DNA from: Vulcanimicrobiota bacterium
GTDB lineage: Bacteria > Vulcanimicrobiota > Xenobia > Xenobiales > JADMJV01
Direction of reading: 5' to 3'
Assembly: GCA_023447635.1 (NCBI GenBank)
Contig: JAEXNA010000111.1
Location: 34,905 to 98,904, forward strand
DNA: 64,000 bases
In this document: positions 1-10,411 of the stretch, in pieces
How positions within the stretch are numbered: position 1 is the stretch's first letter
Layout: each line of letters opens with the position of its first letter
The notes under the pieces: model-generated
Database searches by the model: none
What the model was told of the DNA's origin: nothing
The model's input: the letters and a program-made list of their open reading frames with translations, nothing else
Position numbers and translations under genes: made by a program

Positions 1-495
1 GGCATCGGCGCCGTCTTGATGTGCGTTCCGCTCACGGTCGAGATCCACACTTCGGCAGCTCAGGCCTACTTCGCCTCGACAGCGATCCTGATCGCCTACG
101 CTGTCCTTGGCTATCTGGTCCACATTCCGTTTTGCGCGCTGGGTGGGCGGCTGAGTTTTTGCCCCAAGGACGAGAACATCACCTACTCCCGGAGCATGCT
201 GGGGACGGACACCCAGGCTCTGCGAGAGATCCCCTGGGAGGGGACTCTGGAGGCCGAAGTCGAGGAAGTCGGGCTGAAGGTCCCAGGCCTTCCGTTGTGT
301 TTCTACAGGGTCAAGGTCATCACGGACTTCATGACCTATCACGTGGCGACTTTTGGTCCGGGTCTGAAGTCGACGGCCGAAGATATGGCCAAGGCCGTCA
401 AGCAGGCGCGCTACGGTCGTCCCAAGCGGGGGGTCGACATCGAGGCCCTTACGGCAAGCGCGAGTTCTTCCGGACGAAATCGAGCAATCCCTTAA
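1..495 (+). CDS. hypothetical membrane protein, 5' truncated by the window edge
   Basis: The reading frame is open from base 1, so the true start probably lies upstream; the first in-window ATG is at 19. The visible part is about 164 residues. A hydrophobic stretch near the start (about residues 22-45) looks like one or two membrane helices, and the rest is a soluble, mixed-charge domain. No family is recognised. The stop lies inside the 3' end of the convergent peptidase gene, giving a 47-bp tail-to-tail overlap. In many genomes phoH precedes pgpH, but this protein shows no P-loop and is not PhoH. Confidence 0.5.
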   Translation, partial: GIGAVLMCVPLTVEIHTSAAQAYFASTAILIAYAVLGYLVHIPFCALGGRLSFCPKDENITYSRSMLGTDTQALREIPWEGTLEAEVEEVGLKVPGLPLCFYRVKVITDFMTYHVATFGPGLKSTAEDMAKAVKQARYGRPKRGVDIEALTASASSSGRNRAIP

Positions 496-1204
496 CTCCC
501 GACTTCTTCTCGATCTCCAGGCAGCGCCGCAGCCCCTCGCTGTAGTCGGGGTCGCGCAAGGAGAGCATACCGCTCATCATGGAGTGGTAGCCCTTGGACT
601 GAGCGTACTTGTAGCCGACCCAGGTGGCGAACCCCTCCTTGAGCATGCGGTCCTGTTGAGGGCAGTGCCGACTTTGCCAGGCGTGGGTGAATTCGTGGGC
701 CAGAGTCGGCCCCAGGTCGTAGGCCGAATGCCCGGTGAGCACATAGATCATCTCGGGGTTATACGGCCGATAGAAGGCGTGCGGACGCATACTGCGTCCC
801 GATCCTTCCACGAATTTGGTTTCCATCTCGTCCGAGAGCACCAGGCGAACCGGGGGCAGGCTGTCGACTTTGAGTCCGGTCAACCCCTCGACGAAGCGCT
901 GCACCTCTTTGTAGAGTCCGTCGATCTCGGCCGGAGTATCGATAGCGACCTTCTTGCACTCGGGGCAGATGGAACGGCCGTCCGCTTCCGGCTTGGCGTT
1001 GCTCGGCCCCGCGCAGACATCGCAGGCCGGCTTCGATTCTCGGCAGACATCGCAGACCGGGTGCTTCACGTTCCGCGCTTCCGTATAGCTGATGGTGGTC
1101 AGCGGGAAAGGGGGGTTGGTCTTGCGGCAGAGCCAGCACTCTTCGGCCAGGGCGGCGTGGCAGAGCAGCAGTACGAACAGCGTGGTCAGCGAGACGGTCC
1201 TCAT
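449..1204 (-). CDS. secreted DA1-like zinc metallopeptidase with Cys-rich N-terminal zinc-finger region
   Basis: Predicted 251 residues from the ATG at 1204, chosen because it begins a clear signal peptide (hydrophobic core then ALA-E, cleavage near residue 20); an upstream in-frame start would spoil it. After the signal come CxxC pairs at about 23-26, 51-54, 61-64 and 80-83, which suggest LIM-like zinc binding. The catalytic part has HEFTH at 170-174 and a downstream Glu in KEGF at 190, the gluzincin arrangement. The order of zinc fingers followed by HExxH...EEG/KEG resembles the plant DA1 family (DA1-like domain). It is likely exported and cuts an unknown substrate. It is divergent from pgpH and convergent with the upstream gene. 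The family assignment is from motif memory and moderately sure. Confidence 0.7.
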   Translation of the reverse strand: MRTVSLTTLFVLLLCHAALAEECWLCRKTNPPFPLTTISYTEARNVKHPVCDVCRESKPACDVCAGPSNAKPEADGRSICPECKKVAIDTPAEIDGLYKEVQRFVEGLTGLKVDSLPPVRLVLSDEMETKFVEGSGRSMRPHAFYRPYNPEMIYVLTGHSAYDLGPTLAHEFTHAWQSRHCPQQDRMLKEGFATWVGYKYAQSKGYHSMMSGMLSLRDPDYSEGLRRCLEIEKKSGVKGLLDFVRKNSRLP

Positions 1205-1280
1205 GGGGACGCCTTCGCCGTTTTTCAGGCGATCCCCGGCCAGGTCCCCGGCCAAAAGGGGCCAGAAAGCGAACCGCTGT

Positions 1281-1310
1281 TTGCTTTTCGTTCGCTCCTT
1301 TCAGTATAAT
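1281..1310 (+). promoter_or_regulatory. sigma-70-type promoter for the pgpH operon
   Basis: A TTGCTT hexamer (1281-1286), an 18-bp spacer and a perfect TATAAT (1305-1310). Transcription would begin near 1317, leaving a leader of about 70 nt before pgpH at 1387. The leader contains a small CCCCTCGGGGG hairpin. Confidence 0.6.
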
Positions 1311-1386
1311 AGAAGAGCTTGATTATGTGCCCTAACGGATCCCCTCGGGGGAGTCAGCTCCAGGACGTGCGGAGTAAAGCGCGTCG

Positions 1387-3489
1387 ATGAAGAACATCCG
1401 CCCCACCCGGGCGCTGGAAGAGCGGGCTCACGTCTCCACTCTCGCCCTGGGTTTGCACATCGTGTTTATCTTCGCCGCGCTCTCGGCGTTGCTGCTGGTC
1501 AATTTCTGGCCGGACAAGATCTCGCTCGAAGAGGGGCAGGTTTCGCCCAAGAGCATCATGGCCGAGCGAAAGGTCGAGATTCTCAACGAGAAAGCGACCG
1601 ATGAGGCCCGACGTCGCGCCGCCGTAGCGGTGGGAGAGCTTTACACCTTCGACCCCGATGCCGTTCAGGTGGGCTCGACCCGCATCGAAAACACCTTTCT
1701 GCTGCTAGACAAGGCCCGCCCCATCAAAGGCAAGACCCTGTCTACGGAAGAGCGGAACCAGCTGGCAAGCCAGCTTCCGATCACCCTCTCGGCCGCTGAC
1801 GTCAGTACCCTGCTGTCCTTGAATCCCGACGCTCGCTTCTTGCTACAGAACGGGGTCCTGGACATCTACTACACCTTGATGGACGACGCCATCACCGAAG
1901 CCAAGCTCGCCGATGTCAAAGAGCGTACGGCACGCCTGGTGCGGGACCAGCTCAAGAATTCGGACGCGGCGACTCAGGCGACTCTCGTTCGCCTGATCAA
2001 CGAAGCGGTCCAGGTCAATCAGCTTTACTCACCCGAGAAGACCCGCCGGGCCGAACAGCAGGCGATGGCCGGCGTTAGCCCGGTGATGACCATCATCCCC
2101 AAGGGGGCGGCGGTGGTCCGCGAGGGCGAAATCGTTACCAAGGATGATATTCGGGTTCTGGCCGAGCTCGGGCTCTATAAGCCGAAGCTTCAGCCGACCC
2201 GAGTCCTGGGGGTCGTGCTGCTGGTGGCCCTGGGGCTGACCATCATCTTTGGCTACATGTACCGAGATCGCCGCGACCTGCTGATGTCTCGTCGCTACCT
2301 GGCCGTCCTCGGAATCATTATGGTGGCTACGGCGACCATCTGCCGATTGCTGCTCGAGGTCTCACCTTACTTGGCGCCGGTGGCCATCGCTTCAGTTCTG
2401 GTCACCACCCTGATGGACCGACGTCTCGGGCTGTTGGTGACCGGTGTTCTGGCACTGTTGGTCGGGGTGATGGCGGACTCGCTGCCGGTGACCGGCGTGT
2501 CGTTCCTGACCGGGGCCGTCGGGGTGATGGCTCTGTCCCGGGTCGACTCCCGCTCCCGACTCATCTCGGCCACGCTCCTGGTCGGCCTTTGTAATTTCTT
2601 GTCCGTGCTGGCCTTCGAGTTGGTCGAGGCCGCCGACTTCAGCGGCGTGCTGGAGGGAGCCGGGTTCGGCCTGCTCAACGGCTTCCTTTCCGGATGGGTC
2701 GCGGTCGGGGCGCTACCGATGTTCGAGCAGTTCTCGGGCATCACCACGCATTTCCGCCTGCTCGACCTTTCCCACATGAACGAGCCGCTACTTCGTCGGC
2801 TGACCCTGGAGGCGCCCGGCACCTACCAGCACTCCATGATGGTGGCCAACCTGGCAGAACAGGCCGCTCGGGCGATCGGGGCGGACGCCCTGCTCTGTCG
2901 CGTCGGCGCCTACTACCACGACATCGGGAAGATGAAGCGGCCACGGTTCTTCATCGAGAACCAGATGGGGCTAGAGAACCCTCATGACAAGCTCGCTCCC
3001 TCGTTGTCGACACGAATCATTCATTCTCACGTCAAAGACGGCATCGAAATGGCCAAGGCGGCCAAGCTGCCCGACGTGCTGATCGACTTCATCGCTCAGC
3101 ATCACGGCACGGCGCTGGTCGGCTACTTCTACCATCAGGCCTGCGCGCGCAGCGCCGAACCGGTCTTTGAAGAAGACTTCCGTTACCCCGGTCCCAAGCC
3201 TCAGACCCGGGAGACGGCGGTCCTGATGCTGTGCGACGGTCTGGAGGCGGCGGCGCGGACGCTGTCGGCTCCCACCCCGGAAAAGCTGGGTGAACTGGTC
3301 AACAAGATGGTCAAGCACAATCTCGACGACGGTCAGTTGGACGAGTCGGGACTGTCGCTGCGGGATATCAAAATCGTCAAAGACACTCTGAGCAAAGCGC
3401 TTCAGGGGATCTATCATGCCCGTATCGAGTACCCCGACGCGGCGCCGCCTCGACGCAAGGTGACCCAGCTGCGGAGGAAAGGTTCGTGA
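1387..3489 (+). CDS. pgpH: 7TM-HD family membrane phosphohydrolase (PgpH/YqfF-like)
   Basis: A 700-residue protein with the architecture of the PgpH family: an N-terminal membrane helix (about 20-45), a large extracytoplasmic 7TMR-HDED domain, a bundle of seven membrane helices (about 275-450) and a cytosolic HD domain. The HD metal site is visible as H near 482, YYHDIGK near 510 and QHHG near 570. Characterised members hydrolyse cyclic di-AMP to pApA, which is the likely role here, although no diadenylate cyclase is in the window. It is first in a tightly packed operon and overlaps ybeY by 4 bp. The order pgpH-ybeY-dgkA is conserved in Firmicutes and related phyla, which supports the call. 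Confidence 0.9.
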   Translation: MKNIRPTRALEERAHVSTLALGLHIVFIFAALSALLLVNFWPDKISLEEGQVSPKSIMAERKVEILNEKATDEARRRAAVAVGELYTFDPDAVQVGSTRIENTFLLLDKARPIKGKTLSTEERNQLASQLPITLSAADVSTLLSLNPDARFLLQNGVLDIYYTLMDDAITEAKLADVKERTARLVRDQLKNSDAATQATLVRLINEAVQVNQLYSPEKTRRAEQQAMAGVSPVMTIIPKGAAVVREGEIVTKDDIRVLAELGLYKPKLQPTRVLGVVLLVALGLTIIFGYMYRDRRDLLMSRRYLAVLGIIMVATATICRLLLEVSPYLAPVAIASVLVTTLMDRRLGLLVTGVLALLVGVMADSLPVTGVSFLTGAVGVMALSRVDSRSRLISATLLVGLCNFLSVLAFELVEAADFSGVLEGAGFGLLNGFLSGWVAVGALPMFEQFSGITTHFRLLDLSHMNEPLLRRLTLEAPGTYQHSMMVANLAEQAARAIGADALLCRVGAYYHDIGKMKRPRFFIENQMGLENPHDKLAPSLSTRIIHSHVKDGIEMAKAAKLPDVLIDFIAQHHGTALVGYFYHQACARSAEPVFEEDFRYPGPKPQTRETAVLMLCDGLEAAARTLSAPTPEKLGELVNKMVKHNLDDGQLDESGLSLRDIKIVKDTLSKALQGIYHARIEYPDAAPPRRKVTQLRRKGS

Positions 3490-3959
3490 TAGAGATCTGC
3501 GTGGCCCACGAGGGCGTAGAGGAAGGAGAGCCTCCTTCGACCCGATGGGTCGAGATGGTTGTTCTTAAGACGTTAGAGGTAGCCGGTCTCGATGAGCCGT
3601 GCGAAGTTTCGGTGTTGCTTACCAACGACGCCCGGATTCATGAGTTGAATCGCGACTACCGGGGCATGGACAAGCCGACCGACGTGCTCTCCTTTGCCAT
3701 GGAAGAGGACGAGACGGTCGTTCTACCGCCCGGTTTTCCCCGTATGCTGGGCGATGTCATCGTTTCGCTCGACACCATTCGGAGGCAGGCCGCCGAGCAT
3801 GCCAAGACGCCCCCCCAGGAATGCGCCTGGGCGCTCTGTCACGGAGTCCTTCACCTTCTGGGTTACGATCACCAGACGGATGAGGAAGAAGACGAGATGC
3901 GGGGCCGAGAACAAGAGGTGCTCGCGGCGCTCGGAGAGGCCGTGGGTCGTTGGGAATGA
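3486..3959 (+). CDS. ybeY: endoribonuclease YbeY (16S rRNA 3'-end maturation)
   Basis: 157 residues from a GTG whose bases overlap the pgpH stop (GTGA). The YbeY/UPF0054 hallmark HGVLHLLGYDH near residues 119-129 gives the three zinc-binding histidines. The family motif LNRDYRGMDKPTDVLSF, near residues 57-73, is also present. YbeY is a single-strand-specific metal endonuclease involved in 16S rRNA maturation and 70S quality control. Length is normal for the family. Translational coupling to pgpH upstream and dgkA downstream is likely because both junctions are 4-bp overlaps. Confidence 0.95.
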   Translation: MIEICVAHEGVEEGEPPSTRWVEMVVLKTLEVAGLDEPCEVSVLLTNDARIHELNRDYRGMDKPTDVLSFAMEEDETVVLPPGFPRMLGDVIVSLDTIRRQAAEHAKTPPQECAWALCHGVLHLLGYDHQTDEEEDEMRGREQEVLAALGEAVGRWE

Positions 3960-4384
3960 CGGGGCGAGGTAGCTTCCTGGGCAGCTTCGCCTTCGCCTTT
4001 CAGGGTCTGGCGAGCGCCTGGGCTCAGGAGCGAAATTTCCGTGTCCAGTGCCTCTACACGGCCGGTGTCGCGGGCCTATCTCTCTGGACCCGTCCCGAGC
4101 CGGTGCTGAGTTTGCTGGTCCTGCTCGTCATGGCCACCTTGCTAGGGGCCGAGTTGATGAACAGCGCCGTGGAACGAGCGGTGGACCTCTGCGTTAGCGA
4201 GTTCCATCCGCTGGCTCGTAGCGCCAAGGACCTGGCGGCCGCGTCCGTTCTGGTGGTCGCCATGGCCAGCGCCGTGGTCAATCTGTGGGTCTTTCTTCCG
4301 CTGCTTCCGACCGACGGGGCGGCGGTGCCGGCGGCTCTGCTGCTGGGGCTGCTCGGTTGGCGCTTCGGGCGAGGGAGCCGATGA
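3956..4384 (+). CDS. dgkA: diacylglycerol/undecaprenol kinase, DgkA family
   Basis: 142 residues; the ATG at 3956 overlaps the ybeY stop (ATGA) and is preferred over a TTG two codons earlier. Three hydrophobic segments and the DgkA signatures are seen: AFAFQGLASAWAQERNFRVQ at the start, then LGAELMNSAVERAVDL, which carries the catalytic Glu region, then HPLARSAKDLAAASVL. The enzyme phosphorylates undecaprenol or diacylglycerol at the inner membrane. In lineages with this gene order it usually acts on undecaprenol and so feeds the lipid carrier used by WecA and peptidoglycan synthesis. It overlaps the next gene by 4 bp. Confidence 0.92.
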   Translation: MTGRGSFLGSFAFAFQGLASAWAQERNFRVQCLYTAGVAGLSLWTRPEPVLSLLVLLVMATLLGAELMNSAVERAVDLCVSEFHPLARSAKDLAAASVLVVAMASAVVNLWVFLPLLPTDGAAVPAALLLGLLGWRFGRGSR

Positions 4385-5658
4385 CGATGAACTGGCCGCT
4401 GGCCTTGAGTTTCTTCGCCCTGATGGTGACCATCGCCGGGCTAGGGTTTGCCGAAACGGTCCTGGCGCAAATGGGGGTGAACCGGCTGCGCAAGCTGCTG
4501 GTCGGCGACAACGGACTCGAAGAGTTCACCTCCGACGAGCAAGTCCGCCTTCTCACCACCATTCTGGTCTTGCGCCTCATCTCTCTGCTGGTGCTCGGAG
4601 GCCTGGTGGTAGGGGCGTCTCTAGAGATGGTGCAGCGGCTCGACGTCGAGGCCGCCTTGATCTTCTGTACCGGCCTTCTGATGGTGCTGATCGACACCAC
4701 GGCTCGGCGCCACGCGCGATATCATGCGGCCACGGCCGCGCCGGCTGTTCTCCGACTGTTCCGCCGCGTGCACTTTGTCCTCAGGCCGCTGGTCTCGCTG
4801 CTGTTCCTGCTGACTTCGCCGTTCTCTCCCCGCCAGGCGCCGGGCCCTATGGCTACCGTCGACGACCTGCAGGACGAGGTGCTGAACCTGCGCTCGCAGG
4901 GTCTCTTGAAAGAGACCGAGACCGAGCTGTTCCAGTCGCTGCTCGAATTTGGAGAGACCATCGCCCGCGAGGTCATGGTGCCTCGGGTGGATATGGTCTG
5001 CTGCCCGCTGGGGATGACTTCGGGCGAAGTTTTGCAACTGATGAATGAGCACGGCTATTCGCGAGTGCCAGTGTATCGCGAGGACATCGACAACATCGTA
5101 GGGTTCGTGCACGTGAAGGATCTGATCGTCGACCTGGGTCAGACCCAGCGCCGAATCACGGAGGACGACCTGCGTGCTGTTCTGGTGGTGCCGGGAACCA
5201 AGAAGGTTGGAGAGATTCTGCGCGACCTGCAGGCGCAAAAGCGCGCCCTGGCCGTGGTGCTCGACGAATACGGCGGCACCGACGGGCTGCTCACGGTGGA
5301 AGATATCGTGGAAGAGATCGTTGGCGATATTAACGATGAGTACGACGACGAGGTGGCCGAGATCGAGCATCTTGCCGACGGAAGCGCCCTGGTCGACGGG
5401 GCGATGATCGTCGAGGATGTGAATGAGCATCTCGACCTGGATATCCCCACCGAGGGGTCAGAGACCCTGGGAGGCTATCTGTACGAACTGTTCGGGCACG
5501 CCCCCCAGATTGGGGAGTCGACTCAGATGGACGGAGTGCGGTTTGCCATCGAAGGTGTGCAGCGCAACCGTATCACCTGGGTTCGAATCGAGAAATTGGC
5601 TTCGGCCGAGCAACAGGACGGCAGTCGAGTGGTGATCGAGAAAGAGCGGGTGGCGTGA
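4381..5658 (+). CDS. CNNM/CorC-type membrane protein with CBS pair (hemolysin C family)
   Basis: 425 residues from the ATG at 4381, which overlaps the dgkA stop. Order of parts: an N-terminal DUF21/CNNM membrane region with about four helices (residues 1-150), a linker, two CBS domains (about 195-320; REVMVPRVDMV and SRVPVYREDIDNIVGFVHVK are typical), the acidic segment DEYGGTDGLLTVEDIVEEIVG, then a C-terminal CorC_HlyC transporter-associated domain (about 335-410). Family members are linked to magnesium or cobalt efflux and bind adenine nucleotides at the CBS pair. A CorC/YbeX-type protein next to ybeY is a recurring arrangement. Confidence 0.88.
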   Translation: MTMNWPLALSFFALMVTIAGLGFAETVLAQMGVNRLRKLLVGDNGLEEFTSDEQVRLLTTILVLRLISLLVLGGLVVGASLEMVQRLDVEAALIFCTGLLMVLIDTTARRHARYHAATAAPAVLRLFRRVHFVLRPLVSLLFLLTSPFSPRQAPGPMATVDDLQDEVLNLRSQGLLKETETELFQSLLEFGETIAREVMVPRVDMVCCPLGMTSGEVLQLMNEHGYSRVPVYREDIDNIVGFVHVKDLIVDLGQTQRRITEDDLRAVLVVPGTKKVGEILRDLQAQKRALAVVLDEYGGTDGLLTVEDIVEEIVGDINDEYDDEVAEIEHLADGSALVDGAMIVEDVNEHLDLDIPTEGSETLGGYLYELFGHAPQIGESTQMDGVRFAIEGVQRNRITWVRIEKLASAEQQDGSRVVIEKERVA

Positions 5659-6647
5659 GGGCCGGTACCAAGGTCGCCATCGTCCGTCTCGATGCTCTTG
5701 GCGACACGCTCTTGTCGACTCCCGCCATCGACTACCTGCAGCGGGAGGTGGGCGCCGCGAACCTGCTTGTGCTCGTTTCGCCCGGGTTGGGTCAGATCTT
5801 TGGCTCGGCGATCCCTCATCAGGAGATAGCACCCGACTGGTCCGAGGCGCAGATCGCCGCGCTGATCGACGACTTTGGCGCCGATATCGTTTTTGTCTTC
5901 AGCGAAAAGAAGCGCGCGCTTCGGGCCGCGCATCTTAGCAAGGCTGGACAGCGAATCGGATTCGATCCCGGCTGGAGTCAGCCGATTCGCTCTCTCGAGG
6001 TCAAGCGTTTCCTGACCATGCGTTTCCCCATCGTGAACTCGCTGGATTCGGCCTCTCGTTACCATGAGGTCGAGCGCTACTGCCGCCTGGTAGGCAAAGG
6101 GCTGTCGCATAAGTTTATCAACGGGGCCGGCCTTCGCCTGTTCAGCCTGGAGGGACCTCTCGAGGAGAGAGGGGAGGGGGCCCCGCCAGGGTTTCAGTGG
6201 GCCCGAAAGTGGCTGGCCGATGGCTGGCCCGAGTCAACCCTGGTCGCCCTTCTCGAGGCCATGCCGCTCGACACGACGATCTTCGTCGCTCCTGGCGAGC
6301 AGGAGTGGGCTCGAACTCTTATCCCTTCGGAGCGTCAGGCCAGGGTTCGCTGTCTGCCCGAACTGGTGGACTATGCCCGAGAGGTGGCGGCTTGCCGGTA
6401 TCTTCTCTCCATCGACACCGGGGCCGTCCACGTGGCCGCCGCCGTCGGTACGCCTGTGGTCGATGTGTTTCCCGAGTCGGGAGCCCAGCACACGGTTCCC
6501 CGCTGGCGCCCCTGGATGGTACCGCATCAGATCGTGCTGAAGCCGTCGCCGACCCAGGGGCTAGACGAACTATTGAAGCGGGTCGAAGAAGGCCGCCAGG
6601 CCATGGAGTCGGTGCTGGAGTGGCGCCGGGTCCGACAGCCTCAGTAG
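5655..6647 (+). CDS. glycosyltransferase family 9 (heptosyltransferase-like)
   Basis: 330 residues from a GTG that overlaps the preceding stop (GTGA). The GT9 fold is recognised from the N-terminal RLDALGDTLLSTPAIDYL and the C-terminal donor-site segment SIDTGAVHVAAAVGTPVVDVF. GT9 enzymes transfer heptose or other sugars to lipopolysaccharide core or similar glycans on the cytosolic face of the inner membrane. It is followed by a GT2 enzyme and a second GT9, so the three probably build one surface glycan. The acceptor and sugar cannot be read from sequence. Residues about 175-185 form a Gly/Glu-rich loop that looks lineage-specific. Confidence 0.85.
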   Translation: MRAGTKVAIVRLDALGDTLLSTPAIDYLQREVGAANLLVLVSPGLGQIFGSAIPHQEIAPDWSEAQIAALIDDFGADIVFVFSEKKRALRAAHLSKAGQRIGFDPGWSQPIRSLEVKRFLTMRFPIVNSLDSASRYHEVERYCRLVGKGLSHKFINGAGLRLFSLEGPLEERGEGAPPGFQWARKWLADGWPESTLVALLEAMPLDTTIFVAPGEQEWARTLIPSERQARVRCLPELVDYAREVAACRYLLSIDTGAVHVAAAVGTPVVDVFPESGAQHTVPRWRPWMVPHQIVLKPSPTQGLDELLKRVEEGRQAMESVLEWRRVRQPQ

Positions 6648-6693
6648 GTTACCGCTCGAAGGACTCTGCTCCGAGAGCACTAAAGCCGAAGCC

Positions 6694-7575
6694 ATGAAGA
6701 TCAGCATCGTCATTCCGACCTTCCAGCGTCGGGACTCTCTCGAGGTGGTGCTCCCCTCGCTCCTGCGCCAGTCGTTCGACCCCACGGAGTATGAAATCTT
6801 GCTCTGCGACGCGGGCTCGACCGATGGAACGGCCGAACTCGTGGCCGAACTCGACGACCCCCGGCTGCGATTCTTGCCCGGTCCTAACGCCGGCCGCTCG
6901 GGCGCCCGTAATCGTGGGGTTCGCTCGGCCGAAGGAGACCTGGTCTTGTTCACCGACGCAGATATCATCGCGGACCCCGATCTTCTGATGCAGCACTGGG
7001 ACTTTCACCAGCGTTTCCCCGGAGATGCGGTGGTGGGCTGTGAGGTTCAGGTCGACACCCTGGAAGAGTATGAAGAGTATCGCCAGGACCCGCAGAAACA
7101 CGCCCGTCACAGCGTGGACCGCACTTCGGTGCCGTGGCACTACTTTTTGACCGGCAACGCCAGCGCGCGCAAGGCCGACTTGCTGCGAGTAGGGATCTTC
7201 GACGAAGGGTTCACCGGCTATGGGCACGAGGACCTGGAGTTGGGCTATCGCCTGCTCAAGGCCGGCTGCAAGCTTCACTACAACGCCCACGCGGTGAACT
7301 ATCACTGGCATCCGGTTCCCTACGAAGAGCAGTGTCAGAAGATGTTCCTGGCTGGGAAGTCGACCGTGCGCTTCTATAAGAAGCACCGCGACCTGCGCAT
7401 CCCTTTGATCATGGGGATGAACCCCCTTTCGCTGGCCGTCCATGCCCTGATGCCGAAGGGCGGCTGGCTCTACTGCCGGCTCGAGCGCTGGGCGGGAAGC
7501 GGATCGAAACTGGGGCGTGACATCTTGCTGCAGCATCACTACGTCAGCGGCATCCGTTCCGTATGGCCAGCCTGA
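6694..7575 (+). CDS. glycosyltransferase family 2
   Basis: 293 residues beginning MKISIVIPTFQRRDSLEVV, the usual GT-A start. CDAGSTDGT follows, then the DxD-type metal/nucleotide site FTDADII (about residues 87-93). A later GYGHEDLELGYRLLKAG matches the galactosyltransferase-like ED motif that holds the catalytic base in many GT2 proteins. It probably uses a nucleotide sugar on the cytosolic face of the membrane. It lies between two GT9 genes and overlaps the second by 13 bp, which implies a shared pathway. No membrane helices are evident. Confidence 0.87.
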   Translation: MKISIVIPTFQRRDSLEVVLPSLLRQSFDPTEYEILLCDAGSTDGTAELVAELDDPRLRFLPGPNAGRSGARNRGVRSAEGDLVLFTDADIIADPDLLMQHWDFHQRFPGDAVVGCEVQVDTLEEYEEYRQDPQKHARHSVDRTSVPWHYFLTGNASARKADLLRVGIFDEGFTGYGHEDLELGYRLLKAGCKLHYNAHAVNYHWHPVPYEEQCQKMFLAGKSTVRFYKKHRDLRIPLIMGMNPLSLAVHALMPKGGWLYCRLERWAGSGSKLGRDILLQHHYVSGIRSVWPA

Positions 7576-8528
7576 AGGAACGCCTGCAGGCGTCGCCCCC
7601 CCGGGTCATCACCGTCATACGGACGGATCGGGTGGGGGACCTGATCCTCTCGACTCCGTTCCTGACCGTCCTTCGCCAGGCGTTTCCTCAGGCCACCATC
7701 GCGGCGATCGTCGACCCTTACTGTCAAGAGGTTCTGGCGGAGTCGGGGCTGGTCGACAAGATTCTGACCGACTTGCCGGGGGAGGGCCAGCTTCCCGGGC
7801 CCAGCGACCTGACCATCGCGCTGGCTCCAAGGACCGGCTCGCTGAAGCTGGCGCGACGCACTGGCGCACCGTTGCGCCTGGGCTACGTCTACCGGGGGCG
7901 ACCTCTGGTGCGCCTGGCTGCCCGTTTCTTGCTTACCCACGTCGAAGAGGTGACTGTGAACCCGCCTCATCACGTCCCTCACGAGATCGAGCAGCTCGAC
8001 CTCCTGGCTCGCCGTCTCGGCCTCCCCCCCTCCACCGGGCTTCCCCTCCAACTGGGTTTTACCGCCGACCGGGTGCCGGGACGAGTGGTGTTCCATCTGG
8101 GCGACCGCTGGTTGGCAGGGGGCTGGAGCCTGTCCGACCTGAGTGATCTGTTGGAGGGGCTGCGCCGGTTTCCTGACGTGCAGATCACGGCTGGTCCCCG
8201 GGAAGAGAAGATGCTGGCCGAGGGAGGGCTGAGCCTTCACGGCCTGCGGCTTCGTACGAACCTTGCCTTCGAGGAGTGGGCTCAGCTGTTGGGTTCGGCC
8301 GAAGCGCTACTTTCGCCCGACACTGGCGCCGTGCACCTGGCGGCCGCTATGAAAACGCCCGTGGTGGTGGGCTACGAAGCCTCGACCTACGAGCACTGTT
8401 CGCGCCAGTGGGCGCCCTGGATGGTGCCCCATCGCTCGGTGGTGAAAGGCGCTCCCGGGGAAACGATCCCGAAGCTTCTCGCGGGACTAGAGGAACTCGT
8501 TTCGAACTCCAGAAATGGCGCCACTTGA
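7563..8528 (+). CDS. glycosyltransferase family 9 (heptosyltransferase-like), second copy
   Basis: 321 residues; the ATG at 7563 lies inside the end of the GT2 gene. The protein shares with the GT9 at 5655 the N-terminal motif RTDRVGDLILSTPFL and the C-terminal SPDTGAVHLAAAMKTPVVVGY. Both also end in a W-A/R-PWMVPH segment before a Pro-rich tail, so the two are diverged paralogues rather than unrelated GT9 members. They may add successive sugars. The stop is followed by two small hairpins before aspS. Confidence 0.85.
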   Translation: MASLKERLQASPPRVITVIRTDRVGDLILSTPFLTVLRQAFPQATIAAIVDPYCQEVLAESGLVDKILTDLPGEGQLPGPSDLTIALAPRTGSLKLARRTGAPLRLGYVYRGRPLVRLAARFLLTHVEEVTVNPPHHVPHEIEQLDLLARRLGLPPSTGLPLQLGFTADRVPGRVVFHLGDRWLAGGWSLSDLSDLLEGLRRFPDVQITAGPREEKMLAEGGLSLHGLRLRTNLAFEEWAQLLGSAEALLSPDTGAVHLAAAMKTPVVVGYEASTYEHCSRQWAPWMVPHRSVVKGAPGETIPKLLAGLEELVSNSRNGAT

Positions 8529-8571
8529 GGCCTCTTTGCGGGGCCTCGAAATTCGCCGGCGCTAGGCCGGC
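8527..8571 (+). other. two tandem short hairpins between GT9 and aspS
   Basis: GAGGCC (8527-8532) pairs with GGCCTC (8542-8547), and GCCGGC (8555-8560) pairs with GCCGGC (8566-8571). Neither is followed by a T run, so they are not convincing intrinsic terminators. They could act in mRNA processing, or as weak termination before aspS. Confidence 0.35.
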
Positions 8572-8592
8572 CAAGAGGTTGGAGACAACAAG

Positions 8593-10407
<1,815 letters not shown>

Positions 10408-10411
10408 CCGG

